Source: Kocuria subflava
GTDB lineage: Bacteria > Actinomycetota > Actinomycetes > Actinomycetales > Micrococcaceae
Direction: 5' to 3'
DNA length: 39,151 nucleotides
Assembly (NCBI RefSeq): GCF_012163155.1
Contig: NZ_JAAVUN010000022.1
Span: forward strand, 1-39,151
Of the stretch, positions 7,888-17,036 are shown piece after piece (positions within the stretch are counted from its first letter, which is position 1; every line of letters begins with the position of its first letter). The position numbers and the translations under genes are program-made. The notes below the pieces were generated by a model. That model worked only from the letters and a program-made list of their open reading frames with translations. It had not been told where the DNA came from and made no database searches.

Positions 7888-9939
7888 TTGGCCACCGCTA
7901 AAAAGAAACAGGGCTTCTTTGGAGGTCCCTTCTTCTGGATTCTCCTTGCCCTGCTGGTGCTGATCCCCGTGATCACCACGCTGACCTCCAGTGACGGCAA
8001 CCGCGTGGACACCAACGTGGGTCTGGAACTGCTCCAGGACAACAAGGCCACGGAGGCCAAGACCTACGACGGCGAACAGCGCGTGGAACTCACCTTGGCC
8101 GATGACTACTCGGCCAACGGCCAGGACTACGGCAGGAACGTCGAGTTCTACTACGTGGAACCGCGCGGCCCTGAAGTCATCGAGGCCATCAACAACGCGG
8201 ATCTGGACAGCTACACGGATCAGCCGGTGCAGAGCAACTGGCTGCTGTCCATGCTGCAGTTCCTGCTGCCCTTCTTGATCATCCTGGCCATCTTCTGGTT
8301 CATCTTTGCCCGCATGCAGGGTGGTGGATCCCAGTTGATGAAGTTCGGCCGGTCCAAGGCCAAGCAGTTCGACAAGGACAACCCGCAGGTCACCTTTGCC
8401 GATGTGGCAGGCGCTGATGAGGCCGTCCAGGAACTGGATGAGATCAAGCAGTTCCTGGTGGAACGCGACCGTTTCACCGCGCTGGGTGCCTCCGTGCCCA
8501 AGGGCGTTCTGCTCTACGGACCGCCAGGTACGGGTAAAACCCTGCTGGCCAAGGCCGTTGCCGGTGAAGCCTCCGTACCGTTCTTCTCCATCTCCGGCTC
8601 GGACTTTGTGGAGATGTTCGTGGGTGTGGGTGCCTCCCGTGTCCGCGACCTGTTCCAGACCGCCAAGGAGAACGCCCCGGCCATCATCTTTGTGGATGAA
8701 ATCGATGCCGTGGGTCGCCAGCGCGGTGCCGGAATGGGCGGCGGCAATGACGAACGTGAGCAAACGCTGAACCAGTTGCTGGTGGAGATGGACGGCTTTG
8801 ACGCCAACACCAACATCATTCTGATTGCAGCCACCAACCGGCCGGATGTTCTGGACCCGGCTCTGCTGCGCCCCGGGCGATTTGACCGACAGATCGGTGT
8901 AGAAGCACCGGACATGAAGGGCCGTGAGCAAATCCTGCGCGTGCATTCCCAGGGCAAGCCCCTGCACGAGTCCGTGGACCTCGCCTCCGTAGCCAAGCGC
9001 ACCCCCGGGTTCACGGGTGCGGAGCTGGCCAACGTGATGAACGAGGCCGCCCTGCTCACCGCCCGGTCCCACGCCCAGTTGATTGACGACCGCGCCGTGG
9101 ATGAAGCCATTGACCGTGTGATTGCCGGTCCGCAGAAGCGATCCCGGCTGATGAAGGAGCACGAGCGCAAGGTCACCGCCTACCACGAGGGCGGACACGC
9201 CCTGGTGGCTGCCGCGCTGCGCAACACGGATCCGGTCACCAAGATCACCATCCTGCCCCGTGGCCGCGCCCTGGGGTACACCATGGTGATGCCGGCGGAC
9301 GACAAGTACTCCACCACCCGCAACGAGTTGCTGGATCAGATGGCCTACGCCATGGGCGGGCGTGCTGCCGAGGAGATCGTGTTCAAGGATCCGTCCTCCG
9401 GTGCCTCCAATGACATCCAGAAGGCCACGGACACCGCCCGGAACATGGTCACCCAGTTCGGCATGTCCACCCGCGTGGGCTCGGTCAAGCTGGGCGGCGG
9501 AAACTCCGAACCCTTCATGGGACGTGGCGGGGCGGAGGACCGCGGCTATTCGGAGGCCACCGCCGCCGTCGTGGATCAGGAAGTGCGTGCGCTGCTGGCC
9601 AACGCCCAGGACGAGGCCCACCGCATCCTGATCAGCAACCGTGAGGTCCTGGACCGCCTGGCCCTGGAGCTGCTGGAGAAGGAGACCCTGAACGAGGCCG
9701 AGATCGCGGAGATCTTCAAGGACATTGTCCAGGAGCCCGAGCGGGACCAGTGGATCTCCAACCAGGGCCGTGAGGTCTCCGAACTTCCTCCCGTGACCAC
9801 CACCCGGGAGAAGGAGGAACTTGCGCAGGCCTCCGAGGAGGAACGCGAACAGTTCGAGCGTCTGCCCGGCGAGGGTGAATCCCAGGAGAACCCGCAGGGA
9901 CCTGAGGACGTTGACGGAGGGGAGCGCCGGGAGTGGTAG
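7888..9939 (+). CDS. ftsH: ATP-dependent zinc metalloprotease FtsH
   Basis: Membrane-bound AAA+ protease that degrades misassembled membrane proteins and some regulators. Two transmembrane segments flank an extracytoplasmic domain (about residues 9-30 and 112-135). The ATPase has Walker A GPPGTGKT (about residue 211), Walker B IIFVDEID and the arginine-finger region RPGRFDRQ. The protease has HEGGH with the downstream acidic ligand region DPSSGASND. The start is taken as TTG 7888, giving 683 residues beginning [11 protein letters not shown] just before the first membrane segment; GTG codons at 7828 and 7849 are in frame but add an unlikely leader. The C-terminal tail is acidic and disordered. 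The stop overlaps folE by seven bases. Confidence 0.96.
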   Translation: MATAKKKQGFFGGPFFWILLALLVLIPVITTLTSSDGNRVDTNVGLELLQDNKATEAKTYDGEQRVELTLADDYSANGQDYGRNVEFYYVEPRGPEVIEAINNADLDSYTDQPVQSNWLLSMLQFLLPFLIILAIFWFIFARMQGGGSQLMKFGRSKAKQFDKDNPQVTFADVAGADEAVQELDEIKQFLVERDRFTALGASVPKGVLLYGPPGTGKTLLAKAVAGEASVPFFSISGSDFVEMFVGVGASRVRDLFQTAKENAPAIIFVDEIDAVGRQRGAGMGGGNDEREQTLNQLLVEMDGFDANTNIILIAATNRPDVLDPALLRPGRFDRQIGVEAPDMKGREQILRVHSQGKPLHESVDLASVAKRTPGFTGAELANVMNEAALLTARSHAQLIDDRAVDEAIDRVIAGPQKRSRLMKEHERKVTAYHEGGHALVAAALRNTDPVTKITILPRGRALGYTMVMPADDKYSTTRNELLDQMAYAMGGRAAEEIVFKDPSSGASNDIQKATDTARNMVTQFGMSTRVGSVKLGGGNSEPFMGRGGAEDRGYSEATAAVVDQEVRALLANAQDEAHRILISNREVLDRLALELLEKETLNEAEIAEIFKDIVQEPERDQWISNQGREVSELPPVTTTREKEELAQASEEEREQFERLPGEGESQENPQGPEDVDGGERREW

Positions 9940-10496
9940 ATCAGCCACGCATCGAAGCTGCTGTGCGGGAGATCCTGCTGGCCATCGGGGAGGACCCCCA
10001 GAGGGACGGTCTGCAGCAGACCCCGCAGCGGGTTGCGCGCGCCTACCAGGAAATGTTCTCCGGCATGACCATGGGCCCGGAGGACGTTCTGGCCACAAGC
10101 TTTGACATCGGCCATTCGGAGATGGTGCTGGTCAAGGACATCCCGTTCTACTCCATCTGTGAGCATCATCTGGTGCCGTTCTACGGCCACGCCCACATCG
10201 GCTATATCCCCGGCCCACAGGGCAGCGTGACCGGGTTGTCCAAACTGGCGCGACTGGTGGACGTGTACGCCAAGCGTCCGCAGGTCCAGGAGCGGCTGAC
10301 CACACAGATCGTGGAAGCCCTGGTGGAGCACCTGCAGGCCGCCGGAGCCATTGTGGTGTTGGAATGTGAGCACTTGTGCATGTCCATGCGTGGTGTGCGC
10401 AAACCGGGTTCCAAGACCGTGACCTCCGCCGTTCGGGGCCAGCTGCATGATCCTGCCACGCGTTCGGAAGCCATGAGCCTGATCCTGGGCCGTTGA
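9933..10496 (+). CDS. folE: GTP cyclohydrolase I
   Basis: First step of tetrahydrofolate synthesis: GTP to 7,8-dihydroneopterin triphosphate. Zinc ligands by homology with the E. coli enzyme are C76 and H79 (SICEHH) and C149 ([11 protein letters not shown]). Other hallmarks are HIGYIPG, the [10 protein letters not shown] block and QERLTTQI. Length 187 aa is normal for the type I enzyme. The GTG start overlaps the end of ftsH by seven bases, implying coupled translation, and opens a run of four folate genes. Confidence 0.97.
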   Translation: MVDQPRIEAAVREILLAIGEDPQRDGLQQTPQRVARAYQEMFSGMTMGPEDVLATSFDIGHSEMVLVKDIPFYSICEHHLVPFYGHAHIGYIPGPQGSVTGLSKLARLVDVYAKRPQVQERLTTQIVEALVEHLQAAGAIVVLECEHLCMSMRGVRKPGSKTVTSAVRGQLHDPATRSEAMSLILGR

Positions 10497-10527
10497 GTCC
10501 CCAACGTGCCACTGACGGAAGGTGACC

Positions 10528-11430
10528 ATGAGCCAGTCCCAAGACCCGCAAGACAATCCCCGGGCAGCCCGCCCGGACAGCGTGGGCGGCTGGGGTTCCT
10601 GGGCCAACCTCCCCACGGACCGCACGCTCATCATGGGGGTCCTCAACGTCACCCCGGATTCGTTTTCCGACGGCGGCCTGCACAACACCCACCAGGCTGC
10701 GATCGACCACGGTTTGCTGTTGTCCCAGCAGGGCGCGGACATGGTGGATGTGGGTGGTGAGTCCACCCGGCCGGGTGCCACTCGTGTGGACCCGGAGGAG
10801 GAGCGGCGTCGTGTCCTCCCGGTGATCCAGGCACTGACGGCAGCCGGTGTGGTGGTCACAGTGGACACCATCAACGCCTCCACTGCGCAGGCTGCGGTGG
10901 AAGCCGGGGCCCACTGCATCAACGATGTCTCCGGGGTCAGCGTCACTCAGGACATGATTGATCTTGTGGCACAGCTGCAGGTGCCTTACATCGTGATGCA
11001 CTCACGCGGGAACCCCGGAACCATGGACGCGCTGGCCGTGTACCAGGACCTGGTGACGGACGTTCTGAGCGAAATCGACGGCGTGGTGCAGCGATTCCTG
11101 ACCGCCGGGGTGGACCTCTCACGCCTGATTCTGGACCCAGGCCTGGGCTTTGCCAAAGGTGGCAGCCAGGACTGGGAGTTGCTGCGCGCCCTGCCCCGTC
11201 TGGTGGCATCGGGACATCCGGTGTTGGTGGCGGCCTCCCGCAAGAGATTCATTGGAAACCTCCTGGCCGTGGACGGTGAACCGCGCCCGGCCAGGCAACG
11301 GGACGTGGCCACGGCCGCCATCTCCGCATTGGCTGCAGACCGCGGGGCCTGGGCCGTGCGCGTTCATGACGTACCCACCACCCGGGATGCCTTGGCAGTG
11401 GCCCAGGCATGGAAGGGCCAAGACCAGTGA
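10528..11430 (+). CDS. folP: Dihydropteroate synthase
   Basis: Condenses 6-hydroxymethyl-dihydropterin pyrophosphate with p-aminobenzoate; target of sulfonamides. Family motifs are MGVLNVTPDSFSDGG, VDVGGESTRPGA, VDTINA, INDVSG, MHSRGNP, LDPGLGFAK and the late SRKRFIG. Start ATG 10528 is preferred over GTG 10522 because GGAAGG stands five bases upstream; this gives 300 residues. The first 30 residues are a variable extension before the TIM barrel. The stop overlaps the GTG of folB. Confidence 0.96.
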   Translation: MSQSQDPQDNPRAARPDSVGGWGSWANLPTDRTLIMGVLNVTPDSFSDGGLHNTHQAAIDHGLLLSQQGADMVDVGGESTRPGATRVDPEEERRRVLPVIQALTAAGVVVTVDTINASTAQAAVEAGAHCINDVSGVSVTQDMIDLVAQLQVPYIVMHSRGNPGTMDALAVYQDLVTDVLSEIDGVVQRFLTAGVDLSRLILDPGLGFAKGGSQDWELLRALPRLVASGHPVLVAASRKRFIGNLLAVDGEPRPARQRDVATAAISALAADRGAWAVRVHDVPTTRDALAVAQAWKGQDQ

Positions 11431-11798
11431 CCCAGGATTCGATCACCCTCACAGGCGTCTCAGGCTACGGATTCCACGGTGTGCTGGACGGCGAAAAAAG
11501 TGTGGGCCAACAGTTCTCCGTGGACGCCGTACTGACGGTGGATCTGCGTGCCGCGGGAGCAACGGACAACCTTGCGCACACCGTGCACTACGGGGAAGTG
11601 GCAGAGCTCATCCACGCCCAGATCACAGGGGAGCCGGTGGAGCTCATTGAAACCCTGGCGGATCGTACGGCACGGTTGGTGCTGGAACGGTATCCGCTGG
11701 TGCAGCGGGTTGAGCTGACCGTCAACAAGCCACAGGCACCCATCACGGTGCCTTTTGCCAATGTGGCCGTCACGGTCATCAGGGAACGAGGAACATGA
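11427..11798 (+). CDS. folB: Dihydroneopterin aldolase
   Basis: Converts 7,8-dihydroneopterin to 6-hydroxymethyl-dihydropterin. The 123-residue length, the N-terminal ITLTGVSGYGFHGVLDGEK with its catalytic-region Tyr/His, and the YGEVAELIHAQI and LIETLADR segments fit the family, as does the NKPQAPI motif near the C-terminus. GTG at 11427 overlaps the folP TGA (GTGA); an ATG at 11409 is in frame but deeper inside folP. Its own stop overlaps the folK ATG, so the three fol genes are translationally coupled. Confidence 0.94.
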   Translation: MTQDSITLTGVSGYGFHGVLDGEKSVGQQFSVDAVLTVDLRAAGATDNLAHTVHYGEVAELIHAQITGEPVELIETLADRTARLVLERYPLVQRVELTVNKPQAPITVPFANVAVTVIRERGT

Positions 11799-12319
11799 GA
11801 CAAGCCGTCATTGCACTGGGCTCCAACCTGGGAGACCGAGCCGAACTGCTGCGTGCTGCCGTCGCTGATCTCAACGCCACGGAGGGTGTGGAGGTGGTGG
11901 CGGCATCGCCCGTCGTCGTGACGCACCCGGTGGGTGGGCCAGAAGGCCAACCGGACTATCTGAACGCCGTGGTGCGGATCAGCACCACGCTGGGGCCGTT
12001 TGAGTTGCTGGCGGTGTGCCAAGAGATCGAAACCGCGCATGACCGGATCCGTGACGTCCGCTGGGGCCCGCGCACCCTGGATCTGGACATCATTGAGTTC
12101 GGTGGGTTGAGCATGGATGAACCCACGCTCACCCTGCCGCACCCACGCGCCGCTGACCGGGCGTTCGTGCTGGTGCCGTGGGCCATGATGGACCCGGAGG
12201 CCAGGCTCAACGGGCAGCCCGTGCGTGCGCTGGCCGAGCAGGCGGAGGACCTGCAGGGGATCTCCCCGCGCAGCTACCCACTGCTGACGGATGCTGCTGC
12301 ACAAGGGCCTGCGGAGTAA
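11795..12319 (+). CDS. folK: 2-amino-4-hydroxy-6-hydroxymethyldihydropteridine diphosphokinase
   Basis: Transfers pyrophosphate from ATP to 6-hydroxymethyl-dihydropterin, making the FolP substrate. ALGSNLGDR at the N-terminus and the HPPK signature RWGPRTLDLDII are unmistakable; PHPRAADRAFVLVPW is the usual C-terminal block. Length 174 aa is typical. ATGA overlap with folB. The next gene starts two bases after the stop. Confidence 0.96.
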   Translation: MRQAVIALGSNLGDRAELLRAAVADLNATEGVEVVAASPVVVTHPVGGPEGQPDYLNAVVRISTTLGPFELLAVCQEIETAHDRIRDVRWGPRTLDLDIIEFGGLSMDEPTLTLPHPRAADRAFVLVPWAMMDPEARLNGQPVRALAEQAEDLQGISPRSYPLLTDAAAQGPAE

Positions 12320-12321
12320 TC

Positions 12322-12885
12322 GTGCGTCCCCTGACCATCCGTCTGCTCATGTTGGTGGCTGCCTTCGCGTTTGCCGGCAGCTGGGCCGCTGACCTGCTCT
12401 CCAGCCGCCTGGGCGGACCCCTGCTGTCCTTGCCGTGGGCCGCAGGTATCGCCCTGTTGGTGCAGGCGGCTGCAGTGCTGATTGTTGGATGGCAGGTTCG
12501 CAAGATCCGCGACGGTGACCGTGAGGTCCGGCTGGACCGGACATGGGGGGCTGTGACGGCCTCCTTGGCTCAGGCCAACGCCGTGGTGGGTGCCTTGATG
12601 GCCGGATGGCACGGGTTGCTGGTGAACGACCAAGCCATGCTGATCCCCGTGCGCTCCAACCACGCGCCCCTGTGGTTGGTGATCGGCATGACCGTGATCG
12701 GTATTGTCATGTGTGTTCTGGGTTGGGTGGTGGAAGGCTTCTGCAGGCTGCCACCGGATGATCCTGCAGACACTGCCCGGCGCCAGGAGCCACACCGGGC
12801 CCATCCTGCCCAGGAGGGTGGCATGGCCCGCACTCGGGAACTCAGAGCACGCCCCGACACCACCGTGGAGAGCCCAGACCGATGA
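12322..12885 (+). CDS. DUF3180 membrane protein
   Basis: Four predicted transmembrane helices (about residues 4-22, 33-54, 73-96 and 113-135), matching the actinobacterial DUF3180 family that regularly follows folK. Function unknown. GTG 12322 is chosen because GGAG lies five bases before it and because the product then begins right at the first helix (VRPLTIRLLMLV). The cytoplasmic C-terminal tail (from about residue 140) is polar and poorly ordered. The stop overlaps the next start (ATGA). Confidence 0.8.
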   Translation: MRPLTIRLLMLVAAFAFAGSWAADLLSSRLGGPLLSLPWAAGIALLVQAAAVLIVGWQVRKIRDGDREVRLDRTWGAVTASLAQANAVVGALMAGWHGLLVNDQAMLIPVRSNHAPLWLVIGMTVIGIVMCVLGWVVEGFCRLPPDDPADTARRQEPHRAHPAQEGGMARTRELRARPDTTVESPDR

Positions 12886-13484
12886 CTGAACCGACCACCG
12901 ATCACCGGCCCGCAGCACCCTTGGACACGGGAGTCTCAGAGCGGGTCACCCCGTTGCGCGCCGATGACCCGGCCACCCGTCCGGGCTCCGGTGCAGAGTC
13001 CGGTCAATGGCAGGGGATCAGCCGCAAGTACATTGCGGTCTCCGTGATCAATGACCTCATCAGCCTGGCGTTCATGCTGGCCATCACCGGGTGGCCGGTG
13101 TTGCTCAAGGTGCTGGGTCCCTTTGCCGGTGCCTCCTGGGGGTGGTTGCTGCCCTGGCCGCTGCTGGTTCTGGCGTTCTACGTGATCAACATGGCCCTGA
13201 CCCCGCGCCGGGTCCGGGCCCACTGTTACCGGGAGGACCCGGATGAGTTCTTGGTGCGCAAGGGCTTGATCGTTCGTCGCCTGGTGGTGGTTCCCTACGG
13301 GCGTATGCAGTACGTGGACGTCAACTCCGGTCCTCTGCTGCGCGCCTTTGGCCTGGCAGAAATCACCCTGCACACCGCTTCCCCCCAGACAGACACCAAG
13401 TTGCCCGGCGTCACGGCGGCAGAAGCGAATCGGCTGCGCGAACACCTCACGGAGCGTGGCGAAGATCGTCTGATTCAACTGTGA
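12882..13484 (+). CDS. PH domain-containing membrane protein (bPH2/YdbS type)
   Basis: 200 residues: a polar N-terminal 45 residues, two transmembrane helices (about 50-68 and 85-106), then a bacterial PH-like domain (bPH2) with EFLVRKGLIVRRLVVVPYGRMQYVDV and LAEITLHTASP, the usual signature strands. Such proteins come in pairs with a larger multi-domain partner, which follows here with a 4-base overlap. The role of the pair is not settled; in Bacillus the YdbS/YdbT pair is linked to bacteriocin resistance. Its place in the folate chain is conserved in actinobacteria. Confidence 0.85.
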   Translation: MTEPTTDHRPAAPLDTGVSERVTPLRADDPATRPGSGAESGQWQGISRKYIAVSVINDLISLAFMLAITGWPVLLKVLGPFAGASWGWLLPWPLLVLAFYVINMALTPRRVRAHCYREDPDEFLVRKGLIVRRLVVVPYGRMQYVDVNSGPLLRAFGLAEITLHTASPQTDTKLPGVTAAEANRLREHLTERGEDRLIQL

Positions 13485-15157
13485 GCAGCCAACCGATCCT
13501 CCACGGGGAGGACACCGCCCTGATCTGGCACCGGATGAATCCGTTGAGCCCCTTGGCCCGCGGGTGGATCGCCCTGGCCGTGGTGATCGGCATCTGGTTC
13601 AACACCGTGGTCAACGGCATGGTGGGGGATGTCACCGGCGAGGACGACGCCGGGCCGAGCCCGGAGAGTCTGCCCCCCATTCTAGAATTCTTCAGCACCA
13701 TGCCCAACTGGGTGTTCTACGGGTCCATGGCCCTGGTGGGTGCGCTGGTGGCCGGTGTGGGTGCGGTCTACATGTGGTGGTTCACCCGCTACCAGGTCAC
13801 GGACACCCACGTGCGGCTGCGCACCGGGCTGGTGTTCCGGCAGGAACGGCAGACCCGCCTGGACCGAGTACAAGCCCTGGACATTCAACGCCCCTTGTTG
13901 CCGCGCCTGCTGGGACTGGCGGAACTGCGGTTTGAGGTGGCCGATGCCGGGGAGACCTCGGTTGCTCTGCGCTACCTCAAGCACGATCACGCCAGGCGGC
14001 TGCGCAAGGACCTGCTAGGGGCCATTGGAACACAAGCTCCCAAGACCGGGGCCGGTGCGTCGTCGTCGTCAGCGGATGATGACGGTCAGGCTTCCATTGG
14101 TACGGACCAGGCCGGTGCGGATGAGGAGCTGATTCTCTCCCTGCCGCTGCGGCGCGTGATTGCCGCTCGGCTGCTGACCATTTCCTTCCTGGTCCTGTGC
14201 GCGGTGGCGCTGAGTGTCACGGTTCTGGCCTTCCTGTTCCCGCGCGTCATCCTGGCCATGCTGGTGGGTTTTGTGCCCACGCTGCTGGCCCTGGGCGGCA
14301 TGGTGTTCAAGGCGCTGGAGATCAGCTGGGGCTTCAAAATGTTTCGGACCCCGGAGGGCGTGCGGCTACGGTACGGGCTGCTGAACAAGACCTCGCAGAC
14401 CGTGCCCACCGGGCGGGTTCAGGCCCTGGCGCTGTATCGCCCGCCCCTGTGGCGGTGGGCGGGTTGGTCCGTGGTGCACGTCAACATTGCCGGTTACGGC
14501 GGCGGTCTGGAGTCCTCCAGTGCCGGTGACCGTGCGGTTCTGCTGCCGGTTGCCAACGACGACGACCTCCGGCTCATGTTCCGTGAAGCCCTTGGTCTCT
14601 CCGACGGGGACCACGTGGCAGGGCTGAGTGCTGAAGGTCTGGCCGGCGAGGCCGATGCTGCCTCCCGTTTCCGCAATTCCCCGGCGCGTGCCCGGTGGGT
14701 GGCCCCGATCGTCCGGCGACGCTACGGCTACACAGTCACCCGTGACATGGTGATTGCGCGGGCCGGACGTGCGTACCGCATGTGTTTTGTGGTGCCACAC
14801 AACAAGATCCAGTCCATCAGCGTGGACCGCGGGCCGATTGCCCGGGCCTTGGACCTGGCGGATGTGAATCTGCACTCCATTGCCGGTCCAGTACGTGCCT
14901 TCGTGGCACGGATGGATCGGGCCGAGGCGGAGTCCTTTGTGGTGGAGCAGCTGGAACGCGGACGTAACGCGGTGGCTGCCGTCACGGGTGAGTCTCACGG
15001 GGCGGCGGATCTGGGTGATGGGGTTGGCTCTCATCTGCCGCCGTTGCCGTGGGCCCGCACTCAGGCGCCCACCTATGCCGCCCCGGCACTGCCTGCCGGT
15101 TTGAGCCATCCGTCCGTGTCCTCCGTCGAGGCCGGCCCATCAGGAGAACATCAGTGA
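13481..15157 (+). CDS. Large PH domain-containing membrane protein (YdbT type)
   Basis: 558 residues with repeated bPH2-type units and paired membrane helices: segments at about 28-45 and 76-102, then a PH-like unit ([20 protein letters not shown]); helices at about 226-280, then a second unit ([20 protein letters not shown]); and a third unit near 415-490 ([20 protein letters not shown]). A Ser/Asp-rich linker lies around 190-205. GTG start overlaps the previous stop (GTGA). Known family: YdbT-like partner of the smaller PH protein; likely forms a membrane complex with it. The exact function is unknown. Confidence 0.85.
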   Translation: MSSQPILHGEDTALIWHRMNPLSPLARGWIALAVVIGIWFNTVVNGMVGDVTGEDDAGPSPESLPPILEFFSTMPNWVFYGSMALVGALVAGVGAVYMWWFTRYQVTDTHVRLRTGLVFRQERQTRLDRVQALDIQRPLLPRLLGLAELRFEVADAGETSVALRYLKHDHARRLRKDLLGAIGTQAPKTGAGASSSSADDDGQASIGTDQAGADEELILSLPLRRVIAARLLTISFLVLCAVALSVTVLAFLFPRVILAMLVGFVPTLLALGGMVFKALEISWGFKMFRTPEGVRLRYGLLNKTSQTVPTGRVQALALYRPPLWRWAGWSVVHVNIAGYGGGLESSSAGDRAVLLPVANDDDLRLMFREALGLSDGDHVAGLSAEGLAGEADAASRFRNSPARARWVAPIVRRRYGYTVTRDMVIARAGRAYRMCFVVPHNKIQSISVDRGPIARALDLADVNLHSIAGPVRAFVARMDRAEAESFVVEQLERGRNAVAAVTGESHGAADLGDGVGSHLPPLPWARTQAPTYAAPALPAGLSHPSVSSVEAGPSGEHQ

Positions 15158-16953
15158 GCACACCGTCCAATCGCCCCGGCCGTCTGGGTGTGGGAGTCAT
15201 TGGCGCAGGCCGGGTGGGAGCCGTTCTGGGCGCTGCCCTGCGTTCTGCCGGGCACGCCGTGGTGGGCGTGACTGCGGTCTCTGCCGAATCCACGGAACGC
15301 GCGGAACTGCTATTGCCCGGTGTGCCCGTGTTGACCGTGCCGGAAGTGGTGGAGCGCGCCGAGCTGGTCCTGGTGGCGGTCCCGGATGATCACTTGCCGG
15401 AGTTGATCAGCGGCTTGGCTCAGGGAGGTCACTGGCAGCCCGGTCAACTGGTGGTCCATGTGGCCGGCCGGTGGGGCACCTCCGTGCTGGAACCGGCCCG
15501 GGCTGCCGGTGCGATTCCTTTGGCCATCCACCCCGCCATGACGTTCACGGGCATGTCCATGGACCTTGACCGCTTGGCCGACTGCCCCTTCGGAGTCACG
15601 GCACCGGCTGCGGTGCGGCCCATCGCCCAAGCCTTGGTGGTGGAGATGGGTGGGGAGCCCGTGGTCATCCCGGAAGCTGACCGCACCCTCTACCACGCCG
15701 CTTTGACCCACGGAGCCAACAACCTGACCACGTTGATCGGGCAGGCCACCCAGGTGTTGGAGGAGATCGGCGTGGACGAGCCCTCCCGAGTGTTGGGCGC
15801 CCTGAGCCGGGCCAGCGTGGACAACGCGCTGCGCTCAGGAGAATCCACCTTGACCGGACCCGTGGTGCGCGGGGATGCCGGAACGGTCCGGGAACACCGC
15901 CTGGCGCTGGCGGAAGCCGCCTTGGCCAGCGGCCGGGAGGATGTGCTGCGCACTTACACGTTCATGGCCCGCGCCACTGCCGACCGCGCCAAGGACCGCG
16001 GGGCCCTCAGCCCTGCCGACCACCAACGAGTGGTCCAGGCGCTGGGGCCGGACGCGCCGGATTCGCCTGATTCGCCGGCGTTGCCGCAGGAACCCACGCC
16101 GCCTGTTGTGGTCACCTCCCCGCAGGAGTTCCGCACTCTGCTCCGGTCCAGGGCAGTGGCATTGGGCCCGGAGGCCACCGTGGGATTCGTTCCCACCATG
16201 GGCGCCCTGCATGACGGTCACGGGCACCTGGTGCGTCAGGCTCGTGCAGAAAATGACCTGGTGGCGGTGTCCATTTTTGTCAATCCTTTGCAGTTCGGTC
16301 CCGGTGAGGACCTCTCCCGTTACCCTTCAGACCTGCCCGGGGACTTGGCGCGGCTCACGGAGTTGGGCGTGGACGTCGTCTTTGCCCCCGCTGTGGAGGA
16401 CATGTATCCAGGCGGGCTGCCGCTGGTTCGGGTCTCCTCCGGTGAACTCGGCAACCAGTTGGAGGGGTCCTCGCGTCCCGGGCACTTTGACGGTGTGCTC
16501 ACCGTGGTGGCAAAACTCTTTGCCCTGGTCACCGGTGGGCATCAGGTGCGGGCCTACTTTGGCCAGAAGGACGCCCAGCAGTTGTTGATCATCCAGCGCA
16601 TGGTGCGTGATCTGAACGTGGACGTACAGATTTGTCCCGTGGCGATTGTGCGTGCCCCTGATGGACTGGCGTTGTCCTCCCGCAACGCTTACCTCAACGA
16701 CGACGAACGCGCCGCCGCCCTGGTCCTTTCCCGCACCTTGCAGGAGCTGGCGCAAGGTGCCGTGACCGTAGAACAGGCACGGGATGCCATCAACGTGCAA
16801 CAGATCGGGGCCGGACCGGACACCGTGGAACTGGACTACCTGACCGTGGTTGACCCGCAGACCCTCCAGCCGGTTGATCCGGTGCCCGGAACCCTGGCCC
16901 TGGTTGCCGCACGGGTGGGTACCACCCGGTTGATTGACAACCACCACCTGTGA
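15154..16953 (+). CDS. panC: Fusion: Rossmann-like DUF2520 protein + pantothenate synthetase
   Basis: 599 residues in one frame. Residues 1 to about 295 are a Rossmann NAD(P)-type domain ([17 protein letters not shown]) plus the DUF2520 helical domain ([14 protein letters not shown]). A Pro/Asp/Ser linker covers about 296-317. Residues from about 318 are a complete Pan[60 protein letters not shown] and LSSRNAYL. PanC joins pantoate and beta-alanine with ATP. GTG 15154 overlaps the PH gene stop and has AGGAG seven bases before it. The fusion suggests that the first domain acts next to PanC, perhaps as a ketopantoate reductase; that is inference. No panB or panD is in the window. Confidence 0.9.
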   Translation: MSTPSNRPGRLGVGVIGAGRVGAVLGAALRSAGHAVVGVTAVSAESTERAELLLPGVPVLTVPEVVERAELVLVAVPDDHLPELISGLAQGGHWQPGQLVVHVAGRWGTSVLEPARAAGAIPLAIHPAMTFTGMSMDLDRLADCPFGVTAPAAVRPIAQALVVEMGGEPVVIPEADRTLYHAALTHGANNLTTLIGQATQVLEEIGVDEPSRVLGALSRASVDNALRSGESTLTGPVVRGDAGTVREHRLALAEAALASGREDVLRTYTFMARATADRAKDRGALSPADHQRVVQALGPDAPDSPDSPALPQEPTPPVVVTSPQEFRTLLRSRAVALGPEATVGFVPTMGALHDGHGHLVRQARAENDLVAVSIFVNPLQFGPGEDLSRYPSDLPGDLARLTELGVDVVFAPAVEDMYPGGLPLVRVSSGELGNQLEGSSRPGHFDGVLTVVAKLFALVTGGHQVRAYFGQKDAQQLLIIQRMVRDLNVDVQICPVAIVRAPDGLALSSRNAYLNDDERAAALVLSRTLQELAQGAVTVEQARDAINVQQIGAGPDTVELDYLTVVDPQTLQPVDPVPGTLALVAARVGTTRLIDNHHL

Positions 16954-17022
16954 GGGCAGGTGGCCGATGCGAGTCACAGCACAGCGCCACCCCTGGGCTA
17001 GGGATCGGGGCGGACGGACCGT

Positions 17023-17028
17023 TATCCT
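17023..17028 (+). promoter_or_regulatory. -10 box of a leaderless lysS promoter
   Basis: TATCCT lies eight bases before GTG 17037, placing the transcript start at the start codon. No ribosome binding site precedes the GTG. The upstream 83 bp between panC and lysS hold no other recognisable signal. Confidence 0.45.
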
Positions 17029-17036
17029 GGATCACC

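Noticed and set aside
7024-10098. 1024-residue open frame on the minus strand across tilS, hpt and ftsH
   Set aside because: It is fully antisense to well-identified genes, rich in His/Gly/Val as expected of GC-rich shadow frames, and has no recognisable domain.
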